Shown: in pieces, positions 1 to 7,272 of the stretch
Layout of the letters: each line of letters opens with the position of its first letter
How positions within the stretch are numbered: position 1 is the stretch's first letter
Position numbers and translations under genes: made by a program
NCBI GenBank assembly: GCA_002702745.1
Contig: PABM01000018.1
Coordinates: 1 to 21,956 of the forward strand
Direction of reading: 5' to 3'
Length of the DNA stretch: 21,956 nucleotides
Origin: Flavobacteriaceae bacterium
GTDB taxonomy: Bacteria > Bacteroidota > Bacteroidia > Flavobacteriales > Flavobacteriaceae
Notes under the pieces: model-generated
Databases searched by the model: none
Seen by the model: only the letters and a program-made list of their open reading frames with translations
Told to the model about the DNA's origin: nothing

Positions 1-275
1 CTGTAAAAAACAGGTGATATATGTCCATTACTTAAAAAAAATAAGTCTTCATTATAACCGTCCATAGAAAATTTTTCATTTCTATTCATTTCAGAATTAA
101 ACAAAGTAACCATAAATTCAGCACATCCTAGTGAGCCACCAGGATGACCTGAGTTAACTTTATGAACCATTCTTAAGATATCTCTTCTGGTTTGGATTGT
201 TATTTTTTCTAGGCTTTTTATATCAATCATTGGATAATTAGTTTCTGGCTGGCAATTTAAATTAATGTACCTCAT
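1..275 (-). CDS. Transketolase, N-terminal subunit (partial, C-terminus outside window)
   Basis: The reverse strand encodes the beginning of a thiamine-diphosphate-dependent transketolase of the split type, in which the N- and C-terminal halves are separate proteins. It acts in the non-oxidative pentose phosphate pathway. Visible motifs are RRDILRMVHKVNSGHPGGSLGC (read in two parts: RRDILRMVHK and VNSGHPGGSLGC) and SNGHISPVFY, the latter being part of the cofactor-binding half. Two starts are possible. The ATG at 275 lies 3 bases from a TAATTTTA element and would fit the near-leaderless pattern seen elsewhere here. The ATG at 230 gives MIDIKSLEKI and matches the usual family length better. 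The gene is divergent from tgt, and its 3' end lies beyond base 1. Confidence 0.85.
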   Translation of the reverse strand, partial: MRYINLNCQPETNYPMIDIKSLEKITIQTRRDILRMVHKVNSGHPGGSLGCAEFMVTLFNSEMNRNEKFSMDGYNEDLFFLSNGHISPVFY

Positions 276-279
276 AAAT

Positions 280-308
280 AAAATTATTTGAAAGTCATTT
301 ATTAACAA
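280..308 (-). promoter_or_regulatory. Possible Bacteroidota-type promoter of the transketolase gene
   Basis: On the reverse strand a TTG (308-306) is followed after 19 bases by TAATTTT (286-280), resembling the TTTG-N19-TAnnTTTG promoter of Bacteroidota. The -7 element has one mismatch. Transcription would begin very near the ATG at 275. Confidence 0.35.
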
Positions 309-353
309 TTATACTTTTTTAGTAACAAGAATATTTTATGAAAGTATCTTGGT

Positions 354-361
354 TATATTTG
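354..361 (+). promoter_or_regulatory. -7 promoter element of tgt
   Basis: TATATTTG is a perfect match to TAnnTTTG and lies 7 bases before the tgt ATG. No clear TTTG is visible 19 bases upstream. If transcription starts a few bases after the element, the mRNA leader would be only about 0-4 bases. Confidence 0.6.
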
Positions 362-368
362 CCAATAT

Positions 369-1505
369 ATGATTCCAAAATTTAAACTAGAACATAAGGA
401 TAAGCTTTCAAAAGCTAGAGCTTGCATTATAAAAACTAGTCATGGTGAAATAAGTACACCTGTTTTTATGCCAGTTGGAACTCAAGGTACAGTTAAAGGC
501 GTTCATCAAAGGGAATTAAATGAAGAAATAAAAGCAGATATTATACTTGGCAACACATATCACCTATACTTAAGGCCAGGGATTGAAATAATTGAAAAGG
601 CTGGAGGTATTCATAAATTTATAAATTGGAAAAAAAATATATTAACCGATTCTGGTGGTTATCAGGTATATTCTTTAGCAAATAATAGAAAGATTACTGA
701 AGAAGGTGTACAATTTAAAAGTCATATAGACGGAAGTAAACATTTTTTTTCACCTGAAAGTGCAATAGATGTTCAAAAATTAATAGGAGCTGATATTATT
801 ATGGCTTTTGATGAATGTCCACCTTATCCTTGTGAATATGGTTATGCAAAAAATTCAATGAATATGACTCATCGTTGGCTAGACAGATGTATAGATCAAT
901 TCAATAAAACTCCACCAAAATATGGTTATGAACAAATTTTTTTTCCAATTGTTCAAGGTAGTACTTTTAAAGATTTAAGAAAAGAGTCTGCATATCTTAT
1001 ATCTTCAAAAAATTGTTTTGGTAATGCAATTGGTGGTCTTTCTGTTGGTGAACCTCATGACGAAATGTATGAAATGACCTCAGTAGTTTGTGAAATATTG
1101 CCTGAGGATAAACCAAGATATCTCATGGGTGTTGGTACGCCTGTAAATTTACTTGAAAATATTGCTCTTGGAATTGATATGTTTGATTGCGTAATGCCAA
1201 CTCGAAATGGCAGGAATGGTATGTTGTTCACATCTGAAGGAATAATTAATATTAAAAATAAAAAATGGGAATTTGATTATTCTTTAATTGATAATAATGG
1301 TACTACTTGGGTGGATAAAACTTATTCAAAATCTTATTTAAGACATTTATTTTCTGTTAATGAAATGCTCGGAAGACAAATAGCTTCAATTCATAACTTG
1401 GGTTTTTACTGTTTCTTAATGGATGAGGCCAGAAAAAAAATAATTGAAGGAGATTTTTTAAATTGGAAGGATAAAATGGTTAAAAAATTAAATATTAGGT
1501 TATAG
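369..1505 (+). CDS. tgt: Queuine/preQ1 tRNA-guanine transglycosylase
   Basis: Tgt exchanges guanine-34 in the anticodon of GUN tRNAs for preQ1 during queuosine synthesis. The 378-residue protein has the normal family length. Recognisable blocks are FMPVGTQGTVK near the start, ILTDSGGYQV with the conserved Asp, GGLSVGEP, RYLMGVGTP, and DMFDCVMPTRNGRNG, in which D273 corresponds to the catalytic nucleophile. The C-terminal region that normally carries a CxCx2C...H zinc site reads NNGTTWVDKTYSKSYLRHLF: the three cysteines are missing, while the IHNLGFY histidine remains. From memory this variant is common in Bacteroidota Tgt, so it does not by itself suggest inactivity. The ATG at 369 follows a TATATTTG element at 7 bases. 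lptG begins directly after the TAG stop, which suggests cotranscription. Confidence 0.95.
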   Translation: MIPKFKLEHKDKLSKARACIIKTSHGEISTPVFMPVGTQGTVKGVHQRELNEEIKADIILGNTYHLYLRPGIEIIEKAGGIHKFINWKKNILTDSGGYQVYSLANNRKITEEGVQFKSHIDGSKHFFSPESAIDVQKLIGADIIMAFDECPPYPCEYGYAKNSMNMTHRWLDRCIDQFNKTPPKYGYEQIFFPIVQGSTFKDLRKESAYLISSKNCFGNAIGGLSVGEPHDEMYEMTSVVCEILPEDKPRYLMGVGTPVNLLENIALGIDMFDCVMPTRNGRNGMLFTSEGIINIKNKKWEFDYSLIDNNGTTWVDKTYSKSYLRHLFSVNEMLGRQIASIHNLGFYCFLMDEARKKIIEGDFLNWKDKMVKKLNIRL

Positions 1506-2582
1506 TTGAATAAAATAGATAAATACATACTTAAAAAATTTTTGCTGACTTATATTTTAATTCAGGCCTTATTTGTTCCTATAGCAATAGTTGTGAATCT
1601 AGCAGATAATATTGACAAGTTATTAGCTAAACAAGTCCAATTTAATGAAATACTTGAGCATTATTATAATTTTAGTATATACTTTTCTTCAAGTTTATTG
1701 CCTTTATTTCTTTTTTTAGCGATTACATGGTTTACATCAAAATTATCGTCTAACTCTGAAATAATTGCATTGTATTCTTCAGGTATTTCGATAAGAAGGA
1801 TTTTACAGCCATATATAATAGGTTCACTCATCATTGCTCTTTTTTCATTGTATACGGGAATGTTTATAGTACCAGAATCTACAAAAAAGTATAATGATTT
1901 TTCTTACAAGTATTTAAAAGGAAATAGAAAAGCTACTAATAACAAAAATATTTTTAGGAAGATTAATGAAGATGAGTATATTTTTTTGACTCAGTTTAAT
2001 CAAAAAAACAATGTTGGAACTAATTTTACCCTTGAAAAATTCAATGGAGAAAAATTAAAGTTTAAAATTAGTTCAACAAGTATAAGGTACATTCCAGAAA
2101 TAGAAAAGTTTAGATTGAATAACTACACAAAAAGAACAATTACCGAATCTGTTGATATACTGGAATCAAGAAGAACTTTTGATACCATTTTTTCATTTAA
2201 TGTTGATGATTTAACTCCTTTAAACTATGTAGCTGAATCTCTGAATTATAAAGAATTGATTAATTTTATTCAGATTGAAAAAAGTAGAGGATCAACTAAC
2301 ATTGAAAGGTATTTAGTTGTGAAATATAAAAAATGGAGTATTCCTTTTTCAATTTTCATTTTAACATTGATAGGCTTTTCTGTTGCAGCAGAGAAAAGAA
2401 GAGGAGGTACAGGCGTAAATTTAGCTTTTGGAATTTGTGTTGCAATGGTATATGTATTTTTTGATAAAATTTTTGGTGTATTAGCTCAGCAATCTGACTT
2501 ATCTCCCCTTGTGGCCGTATGGCTTCCGAATATTCTTTTTGGGATTTTAGCAATCTATTTAGTTTACAATGCAAAAAAATAA
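1506..2582 (+). CDS. lptG: LptF/LptG-family permease of the lipopolysaccharide export system
   Basis: This 358-residue inner-membrane protein belongs to the YjgP/YjgQ (LptF/LptG) family. In the family, it forms with its paralogue and the ATPase LptB the complex that extracts LPS from the inner membrane. The N-terminus NKIDKYILKKFLLTYIL is typical and leads into the first membrane segment. Hydrophobic segments follow around residues 60-75 and 98-122, then a periplasmic beta-rich domain, then three membrane segments near the C-terminus (about 277-355) with the family-like GFSVAAEKRRGGTG loop. The start is a TTG directly abutting the tgt stop, since no ATG fits the family N-terminus. The 3' end overlaps the next gene by 14 bases. 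LptF versus LptG cannot be settled from one paralogue; LptG is the more likely label from its position. Confidence 0.88.
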   Translation: MNKIDKYILKKFLLTYILIQALFVPIAIVVNLADNIDKLLAKQVQFNEILEHYYNFSIYFSSSLLPLFLFLAITWFTSKLSSNSEIIALYSSGISIRRILQPYIIGSLIIALFSLYTGMFIVPESTKKYNDFSYKYLKGNRKATNNKNIFRKINEDEYIFLTQFNQKNNVGTNFTLEKFNGEKLKFKISSTSIRYIPEIEKFRLNNYTKRTITESVDILESRRTFDTIFSFNVDDLTPLNYVAESLNYKELINFIQIEKSRGSTNIERYLVVKYKKWSIPFSIFILTLIGFSVAAEKRRGGTGVNLAFGICVAMVYVFFDKIFGVLAQQSDLSPLVAVWLPNILFGILAIYLVYNAKK

Positions 2583-3450
2583 CCTAAAGCATTTTTTTCA
2601 TCTTCATTTCTTGGTTTTAATCGCTGGATTTACAGCAATTTTAGGTGAACTTATTACAAATTCATCTGAGGTTATTGTTTGGCATCGGATGCTTATTGGA
2701 TCAGTTTTATTAGGACTTTACATGCTATTTACTAACAGAAGCTTTAAAATTGATTTTGGTTTATTTCTAAAATATTCTTTTTTAGGGTTAATTATCTCTT
2801 TACATTGGATTACTTTTTTTGAAGCTATTGAACAGTCAAATATTTCAGTTACTCTTGCAATGTTTTCAACTGCTGCATTTTTTACTTCATTGATAGAACC
2901 AATTTTTTATAAGAGAAATATAGTTTACTATGAAGTTATATTAGGTTTTATTGTAGTTTGCGGGATTTTTCTGATTTTTAATGCCGAATTTAAATACTTA
3001 AACGGAATTATCTTAGGTTTAATTTCAGCTTTTCTTGCATCTTTTTTCTCTGTTTTGAATGGTTTAATGGTAAAAGAAAATAGTGCAATTTTAATTTCAT
3101 TTTTTGAATTTATTACTGGTGTGTTTTTCATATCAATATTTATGATATTTAATAACGAATTTTCTTCCATATTTATTGATAAATTACTCTCCATTAATTA
3201 TTTATATATATTCTTACTAGGAAGTATTTGTACTGCATATGCTTTCATGGCATCAGTTTATTTATTAAAGTATATTTCACCATATTCTTTGGTATTGACA
3301 TATAATTTAGAGCCTATATATGGAATAATTTTAGCTTTAATGTTTTTTGGGGATAATGAGAAAATGAGTTTGCCTTTTTATATTGGATTCTTTTTAATTC
3401 TATTTTCAGTTTTAACAAATATGTATATAAAAAAGAAAGTTAATAAATGA
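2569..3450 (+). CDS. EamA/DMT-superfamily permease
   Basis: The 293-residue protein is hydrophobic throughout, with about ten predicted membrane segments arranged as two repeats, as in the drug/metabolite transporter (EamA) family. Family-like elements include the N-terminal HFLVLIAGFTAILGELI, the loop VIVWHRMLIGSVLLG (residues about 35-49), and in the second half YSLVLTYNLEPIYGIILALM, where the L-EP motif near the ninth segment is characteristic. The substrate cannot be predicted; family members export amino acids, nucleotides or other small molecules. Its ATG lies inside the last codons of lptG in another frame, so translation is probably coupled. A gap of 44 bases separates it from accA. 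Confidence 0.88.
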   Translation: MQKNNLKHFFHLHFLVLIAGFTAILGELITNSSEVIVWHRMLIGSVLLGLYMLFTNRSFKIDFGLFLKYSFLGLIISLHWITFFEAIEQSNISVTLAMFSTAAFFTSLIEPIFYKRNIVYYEVILGFIVVCGIFLIFNAEFKYLNGIILGLISAFLASFFSVLNGLMVKENSAILISFFEFITGVFFISIFMIFNNEFSSIFIDKLLSINYLYIFLLGSICTAYAFMASVYLLKYISPYSLVLTYNLEPIYGIILALMFFGDNEKMSLPFYIGFFLILFSVLTNMYIKKKVNK

Positions 3451-3472
3451 TTATAAGGGCTAACTTTTTTAT
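3436..3472 (+). terminator. Weak terminator-like hairpin after the DMT permease
   Basis: AAAGTTA (3436-3442) is complementary to TAACTTT (3461-3467), with an 18-base loop, followed by a run of T. The stem is AT-only apart from one G-C pair and overlaps the stop codon of the permease gene, so any termination is probably partial. Confidence 0.3.
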
Positions 3473-3494
3473 ATTTATAACAAATAATTAGACT

Positions 3495-4448
3495 ATGAAT
3501 TATCTTGATTTTGAAGAGCCGATAAAAGAACTTGACAATCAGTTAAGAGAATGTTTAGAGCTTGGCGAAAAATCAGATATTGATGTTACAGAAACCGGTA
3601 ATAAAATTCGTTCTAAGTTAAAGAAGACAATTAAGGATATTTACTCAAATTTGTCTCCCTGGCAAAAAGTTCAAATTTCCAGACACCCAGATAGGCCATA
3701 TACTCTTGATTATATAAATAATATCCTTGGTGATTCTTTCTTAGAATTACATGGTGATCGAAATTTCAAGGATGACAAAGCAATGGTTGGTGGCTTAGGT
3801 AAAATAGATAACCAAACTTTTATGTTTATAGGTCAACAAAAGGGTCATAATACGAAGGATAGGCAATACAGAAATTTTGGGATGGCAAACCCAGAAGGAT
3901 ACAGAAAAGCTTTGAGACTAATGAAAATGGCTGAAAAATTTGATGTTCCTGTAGTTACTTTAGTTGATACTCCGGGTGCTTATCCAGGGTTAGAGGCAGA
4001 AGAAAGAGGGCAAGGTGAAGCAATTGCTAGAAATATTTTGGAAATGACTAGATTAAAAGTCCCAATTATAACTGTTATAATTGGAGAAGGTGCCTCAGGT
4101 GGAGCTTTAGGGATTGGTGTTGGAGATAAAGTTCTAATGCTTGAAAACACCTGGTATTCTGTAATTTCTCCTGAATCTTGCTCTTCGATTCTTTGGCGAA
4201 GCTGGGAGTATAAGGAAACAGCAGCATCAGCTCTAAAACTCACAGCAAGAGATATGAAAAAAATGAATTTAGTTGATAAGGTGATCAGAGAGCCTGAAGG
4301 TGGTGCACACAGAAACCAGCAAAAAACATTTGAAATAGTAAGATCAAATATTATTTCCTCATACAATGAGTTAAAAAGTCTTTCATCAGAAAATTTAGTT
4401 TCAAACAGAATGGACAAATACTCAAATATGGGAGTTTACTCTTCATAA
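3495..4448 (+). CDS. accA: Acetyl-CoA carboxylase, carboxyltransferase subunit alpha
   Basis: AccA pairs with AccD to transfer the carboxyl group from biotin on AccB to acetyl-CoA, producing malonyl-CoA, the first committed step of fatty acid synthesis. The 317-residue length is typical. Diagnostic segments are [37 protein letters not shown], the crotonase-like core [23 protein letters not shown] (read as [10 protein letters not shown] and [13 protein letters not shown]), and [15 protein letters not shown], which shapes the oxyanion hole. [11 protein letters not shown] and the C-terminal [15 protein letters not shown] are also family hallmarks. The ATG gives [13 protein letters not shown], the usual Bacteroidota start. 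It lies between a transporter and dnaB on the same strand. Confidence 0.96.
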   Translation: MNYLDFEEPIKELDNQLRECLELGEKSDIDVTETGNKIRSKLKKTIKDIYSNLSPWQKVQISRHPDRPYTLDYINNILGDSFLELHGDRNFKDDKAMVGGLGKIDNQTFMFIGQQKGHNTKDRQYRNFGMANPEGYRKALRLMKMAEKFDVPVVTLVDTPGAYPGLEAEERGQGEAIARNILEMTRLKVPIITVIIGEGASGGALGIGVGDKVLMLENTWYSVISPESCSSILWRSWEYKETAASALKLTARDMKKMNLVDKVIREPEGGAHRNQQKTFEIVRSNIISSYNELKSLSSENLVSNRMDKYSNMGVYSS

Positions 4449-4553
4449 TTTTTGTCTATTAACATTTTAAGGGGCTTTATTAACATATTTGATGTTGATT
4501 ATTAAAAAAAATTAAAGTCGTATTATCAATCTTATTTATTTACTTTAGACTAT

Positions 4554-6068
4554 ATGAAACAATCAGCATCATTTCAAGGATTAAATATAGACAAGAACTC
4601 GATTATCAATTTAGAAAAAGGTAAATTACCTCCTCAGGCCATTGATTTAGAAGAAGTAGTTTTGGGTGCGATGATGATTGATAAAAAAGGGGTAGATGAA
4701 GTTATTGACATATTAAATGCAGAGGCTTTTTATAAAGAGTCTCACCAATTAATTTTTCAGGCTGTTTTTAGTTTGTTTCAAAAAAGTGAGCCTATTGATT
4801 TATTGACTGTATCAAACCAGTTAAAAAAAGATAATAACCATGAAAAAATAGGTGGAGACTTTTATCTAATTTCTCTCACACAAAAAGTTTCTTCGTCAGC
4901 ACATATCGAATTTCATGCAAGAATTATTCTACAGAAATTCATACAAAGAAGCTTAATAAAGATTTCTAACGAAATCATTTCAGACTCCTATGATGAATCA
5001 AAAGATGTTTTTGACCTTTTAGACAATGCTGAATCAAAGTTATATGATGTTACCCAGGGTAATATTAAAAAATCATCTGAATCTGCTCAAAGTCTTGTAA
5101 TCCAAGCTAAAAATAAAATTGAGGCTGTTTCAAATAAAAAAGGTCTGAGTGGAGTATCATCAGGATTTAGTAAAATTGATAAACTAACGGCTGGTTGGCA
5201 GGAAAGCGATCTTGTAATTATAGCGGCAAGACCCGGTATGGGTAAAACGGCATTATCACTTTCAATGGCTAGTAATATTGCGATTAATAATAAAATTCCA
5301 CTTGCATTTTTCTCACTAGAAATGTCATCAATACAGTTGATAACAAGAATGATTTCTTCGGAAACTGGATTAGATGCAAATAAGTTAAGAACCGGGAAAC
5401 TAGAAAAGCATGAATGGGAACAGTTAAATGTTAGGGTTAAAAACTTAGAAAATGCCCCGCTATACATTGATGATACACCTTCACTGTCAATATTTGATTT
5501 AAGAGCAAAGGCTAGGAGGTTAGTTTCACAAAAAGACGTGAAGATTATTATAGTAGATTATTTGCAGTTAATGACAACAGGCGCAAATATTAAAACTGGA
5601 AATAGAGAACAAGAAATATCCACTATTTCAAGAAATTTGAAGGCTTTAGCGAAAGAATTAAATATTCCGGTTATTGCTCTCTCTCAGCTTTCCAGGATGG
5701 TTGAAGGAAGAACCTCAAAGCGTCCATTGTTATCTGATTTGAGAGAATCAGGTGCAATTGAACAGGATGCTGATATTGTTTCTTTCATTTATAGACCAGA
5801 ATATTATAATATTGATACATGGGATGACAACGAAAGGTCTTCAACAGAAGGAGAGGCTGAATATATAGTTTCTAAACACAGGAATGGTGGCTTAGGAAAT
5901 ATAAGATTGAGATTTATTTCTACTCTTGCAAAATTTGAGGATATAGAACAATATGATTCTCCTTATGAGTTTCATTCAAAGATGAATGCAGCTGCAAATG
6001 ATGACACATTTAAATCAGACCTTGGAAACATGGATGATTCAAATGAAAATAGTGATTTACCTTTTTAA
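4554..6068 (+). CDS. dnaB: Replicative DNA helicase DnaB
   Basis: DnaB is the hexameric 5'-3' helicase that unwinds the chromosome fork and recruits primase. The 504-residue protein has the N-terminal helical domain (residues about 25-170, beginning LPPQAIDLEEVVLGAMM), a linker, and a RecA-like C-terminal domain. The Walker A motif ARPGMGKT is at 225-232. The Walker B strand is IIIVDYLQLM, followed by ALSQLSRMVEGR and the arginine-finger region SDLRESGAIEQDADIVSFIYRP. The acidic tail ending in SDLPF is typical of Bacteroidota DnaB. TACTTTAG lies 5 bases before the ATG and a CATATTTG at 4484-4491; either could be the -7 promoter element. The 3' end stops only five bases from the end of rplT on the other strand. 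Confidence 0.97.
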   Translation: MKQSASFQGLNIDKNSIINLEKGKLPPQAIDLEEVVLGAMMIDKKGVDEVIDILNAEAFYKESHQLIFQAVFSLFQKSEPIDLLTVSNQLKKDNNHEKIGGDFYLISLTQKVSSSAHIEFHARIILQKFIQRSLIKISNEIISDSYDESKDVFDLLDNAESKLYDVTQGNIKKSSESAQSLVIQAKNKIEAVSNKKGLSGVSSGFSKIDKLTAGWQESDLVIIAARPGMGKTALSLSMASNIAINNKIPLAFFSLEMSSIQLITRMISSETGLDANKLRTGKLEKHEWEQLNVRVKNLENAPLYIDDTPSLSIFDLRAKARRLVSQKDVKIIIVDYLQLMTTGANIKTGNREQEISTISRNLKALAKELNIPVIALSQLSRMVEGRTSKRPLLSDLRESGAIEQDADIVSFIYRPEYYNIDTWDDNERSSTEGEAEYIVSKHRNGGLGNIRLRFISTLAKFEDIEQYDSPYEFHSKMNAAANDDTFKSDLGNMDDSNENSDLPF

Positions 6069-6073
6069 ATTTT

Positions 6074-6418
6074 TTATTTTACTTTTTCAACGATAGTCTT
6101 GAAACCGTCTGGATCATTTACGGCTAATTCTGCTAAAACCTTTCTATTTATTTCAATGTTATTAGACTTTAACTTGTTAATTAGTTGTGAGTACGTAAGG
6201 CCATGTAATCTAGAGGCTGCATTAATTCTCATTATCCATAATGCTCTAAAATTTCTTTTTTTAACTCTTCTATCTCTGTATGCGTATTGAAGTCCTTTTT
6301 CAACAGCATTTTTTGCAACTGTCCAAACGTTTTTTCTTCTTCCGAAGTATCCTTTAGCTTGTTTTAAAACTTTTTTTCTTCTTGCTCTTTTAGCAACCGA
6401 ATTTACTGATCTTGGCAT
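6074..6418 (-). CDS. rplT: 50S ribosomal protein L20
   Basis: L20 (bL20) is a basic 114-residue protein that binds 23S rRNA early in large-subunit assembly. The sequence has the family start [20 protein letters not shown], the [10 protein letters not shown] block, and the [14 protein letters not shown] stretch [19 protein letters not shown], followed by [11 protein letters not shown]. It is the last gene of the thrS-infC-rpmI-rplT cluster. A 72-base spacer with two hairpins separates it from rpmI. In E. coli L20 represses its own operon, but no pseudoknot of that type can be identified here with confidence. It converges with dnaB with almost no space for a terminator. Confidence 0.97.
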   Translation of the reverse strand: MPRSVNSVAKRARRKKVLKQAKGYFGRRKNVWTVAKNAVEKGLQYAYRDRRVKKRNFRALWIMRINAASRLHGLTYSQLINKLKSNNIEINRKVLAELAVNDPDGFKTIVEKVK

Positions 6419-6490
6419 AATTTATAATTTTAAATTAGGTGGTAAAACATTTACACTTTTTTAACCTAGATTTACGGGTTAATTTCCCTT
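6419..6490 (-). other. rpmI-rplT spacer with two hairpins
   Basis: The 72-base spacer contains TTAACC (6461-6466) complementary to GGTTAA (6477-6482) with a 10-base loop, and GTAAA (6442-6446) complementary to TTTAC (6450-6454) with a 3-base loop. These could form in the mRNA just upstream of the rplT start. The stems are short, so function is uncertain. Confidence 0.3.
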
Positions 6491-6688
6491 TTACTTTAAT
6501 CTTAATTGTTCTTTGATACTATTCATATCACTTTCATGAACTAAACCTGAATGAGTTAGTTTCAACTTTCTCTTTTTCGATTTTTTGGTTAAGATATGAT
6601 TTTTGAAAGCATGCTTTCTTTTAATTTTTCCAGTGCCGGTTACTTTAAACCTTTTTTTAGCACTAGATTTTGTTTTCATTTTTGGCAT
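6491..6688 (-). CDS. rpmI: 50S ribosomal protein L35
   Basis: The 65-residue, strongly basic protein is bL35 of the large ribosomal subunit. Its start [20 protein letters not shown] is the family signature, followed by [22 protein letters not shown] and the C-terminal tail. Length is normal. The start codon lies 2 bases after the infC stop, as expected for translationally coupled infC-rpmI. Confidence 0.97.
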   Translation of the reverse strand: MPKMKTKSSAKKRFKVTGTGKIKRKHAFKNHILTKKSKKRKLKLTHSGLVHESDMNSIKEQLRLK

Positions 6689-6690
6689 AA

Positions 6691-7251
6691 TTATTTACTT
6701 TTTTTTGGTGACATTAACATAATCATTTTCTTGCTTTCTAATTTAGGAAGTTGTTCAACTTTTCCATATTCTTCCAATTCTTGAGCTAATTTTAATAAAA
6801 GTATCTCACCTTGGTCTTTATATATGATTGATCTTCCTTTAAAAAAAACAAAAGCTTTAAGTTTAGCACCATCTTTTAAAAATTTTTCTGCATGTTTCTT
6901 TTTAAACGCATAATCATGTTCATCAGTTTGAGGTCCAAACCTAATTTCTTTGACAACTACCTTAGTTGCTTTTGATTTTAGTTGTTTTTCTCTTTTCTTC
7001 TGCTCATAAAGGAACTTCTTATAGTCCATTATTTTACAAACAGGTGGAACAGCGTTTGGAGATATTTGAACTAAATCTAATTCGAGTTCATTTGATTTTT
7101 CAAGTGCCATTTGAATTGGATAAACACCAATTTCAACATTATCACCAACTAACCTTATTTCAGATGCTGTGATTTCAGCATTAATTTGATGTGGATTGGT
7201 TTTTTGGACTCTCCATGGTCTTCTTCCTCTACCTGTTCTTCTAATTGCTAT
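6691..7251 (-). CDS. infC: Translation initiation factor IF-3, with a non-canonical start codon
   Basis: IF-3 binds the 30S subunit, prevents premature 50S joining and checks the start codon-initiator tRNA pairing. An internal ATG at 7110 would give only 139 residues and lose the front of the N-terminal domain. Upstream codons in frame continue the family sequence without a break: [20 protein letters not shown], then [20 protein letters not shown] and [20 protein letters not shown]. The reading frame is closed by a TAA at 7269-7267, and no ATG, GTG or TTG lies between it and the conserved part. The start is therefore ATA at 7251, giving the expected MAIRR N-terminus and 186 residues, or ATT at 7254. 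AUU starts are known for infC in E. coli, where IF-3 represses its own translation. The C-terminal domain has [20 protein letters not shown] and ends in SPKKSK. Confidence 0.95.
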   Translation of the reverse strand: MAIRRTGRGRRPWRVQKTNPHQINAEITASEIRLVGDNVEIGVYPIQMALEKSNELELDLVQISPNAVPPVCKIMDYKKFLYEQKKREKQLKSKATKVVVKEIRFGPQTDEHDYAFKKKHAEKFLKDGAKLKAFVFFKGRSIIYKDQGEILLLKLAQELEEYGKVEQLPKLESKKMIMLMSPKKSK

Positions 7252-7272
7252 AATTAAACGTTTTAATTAAAC

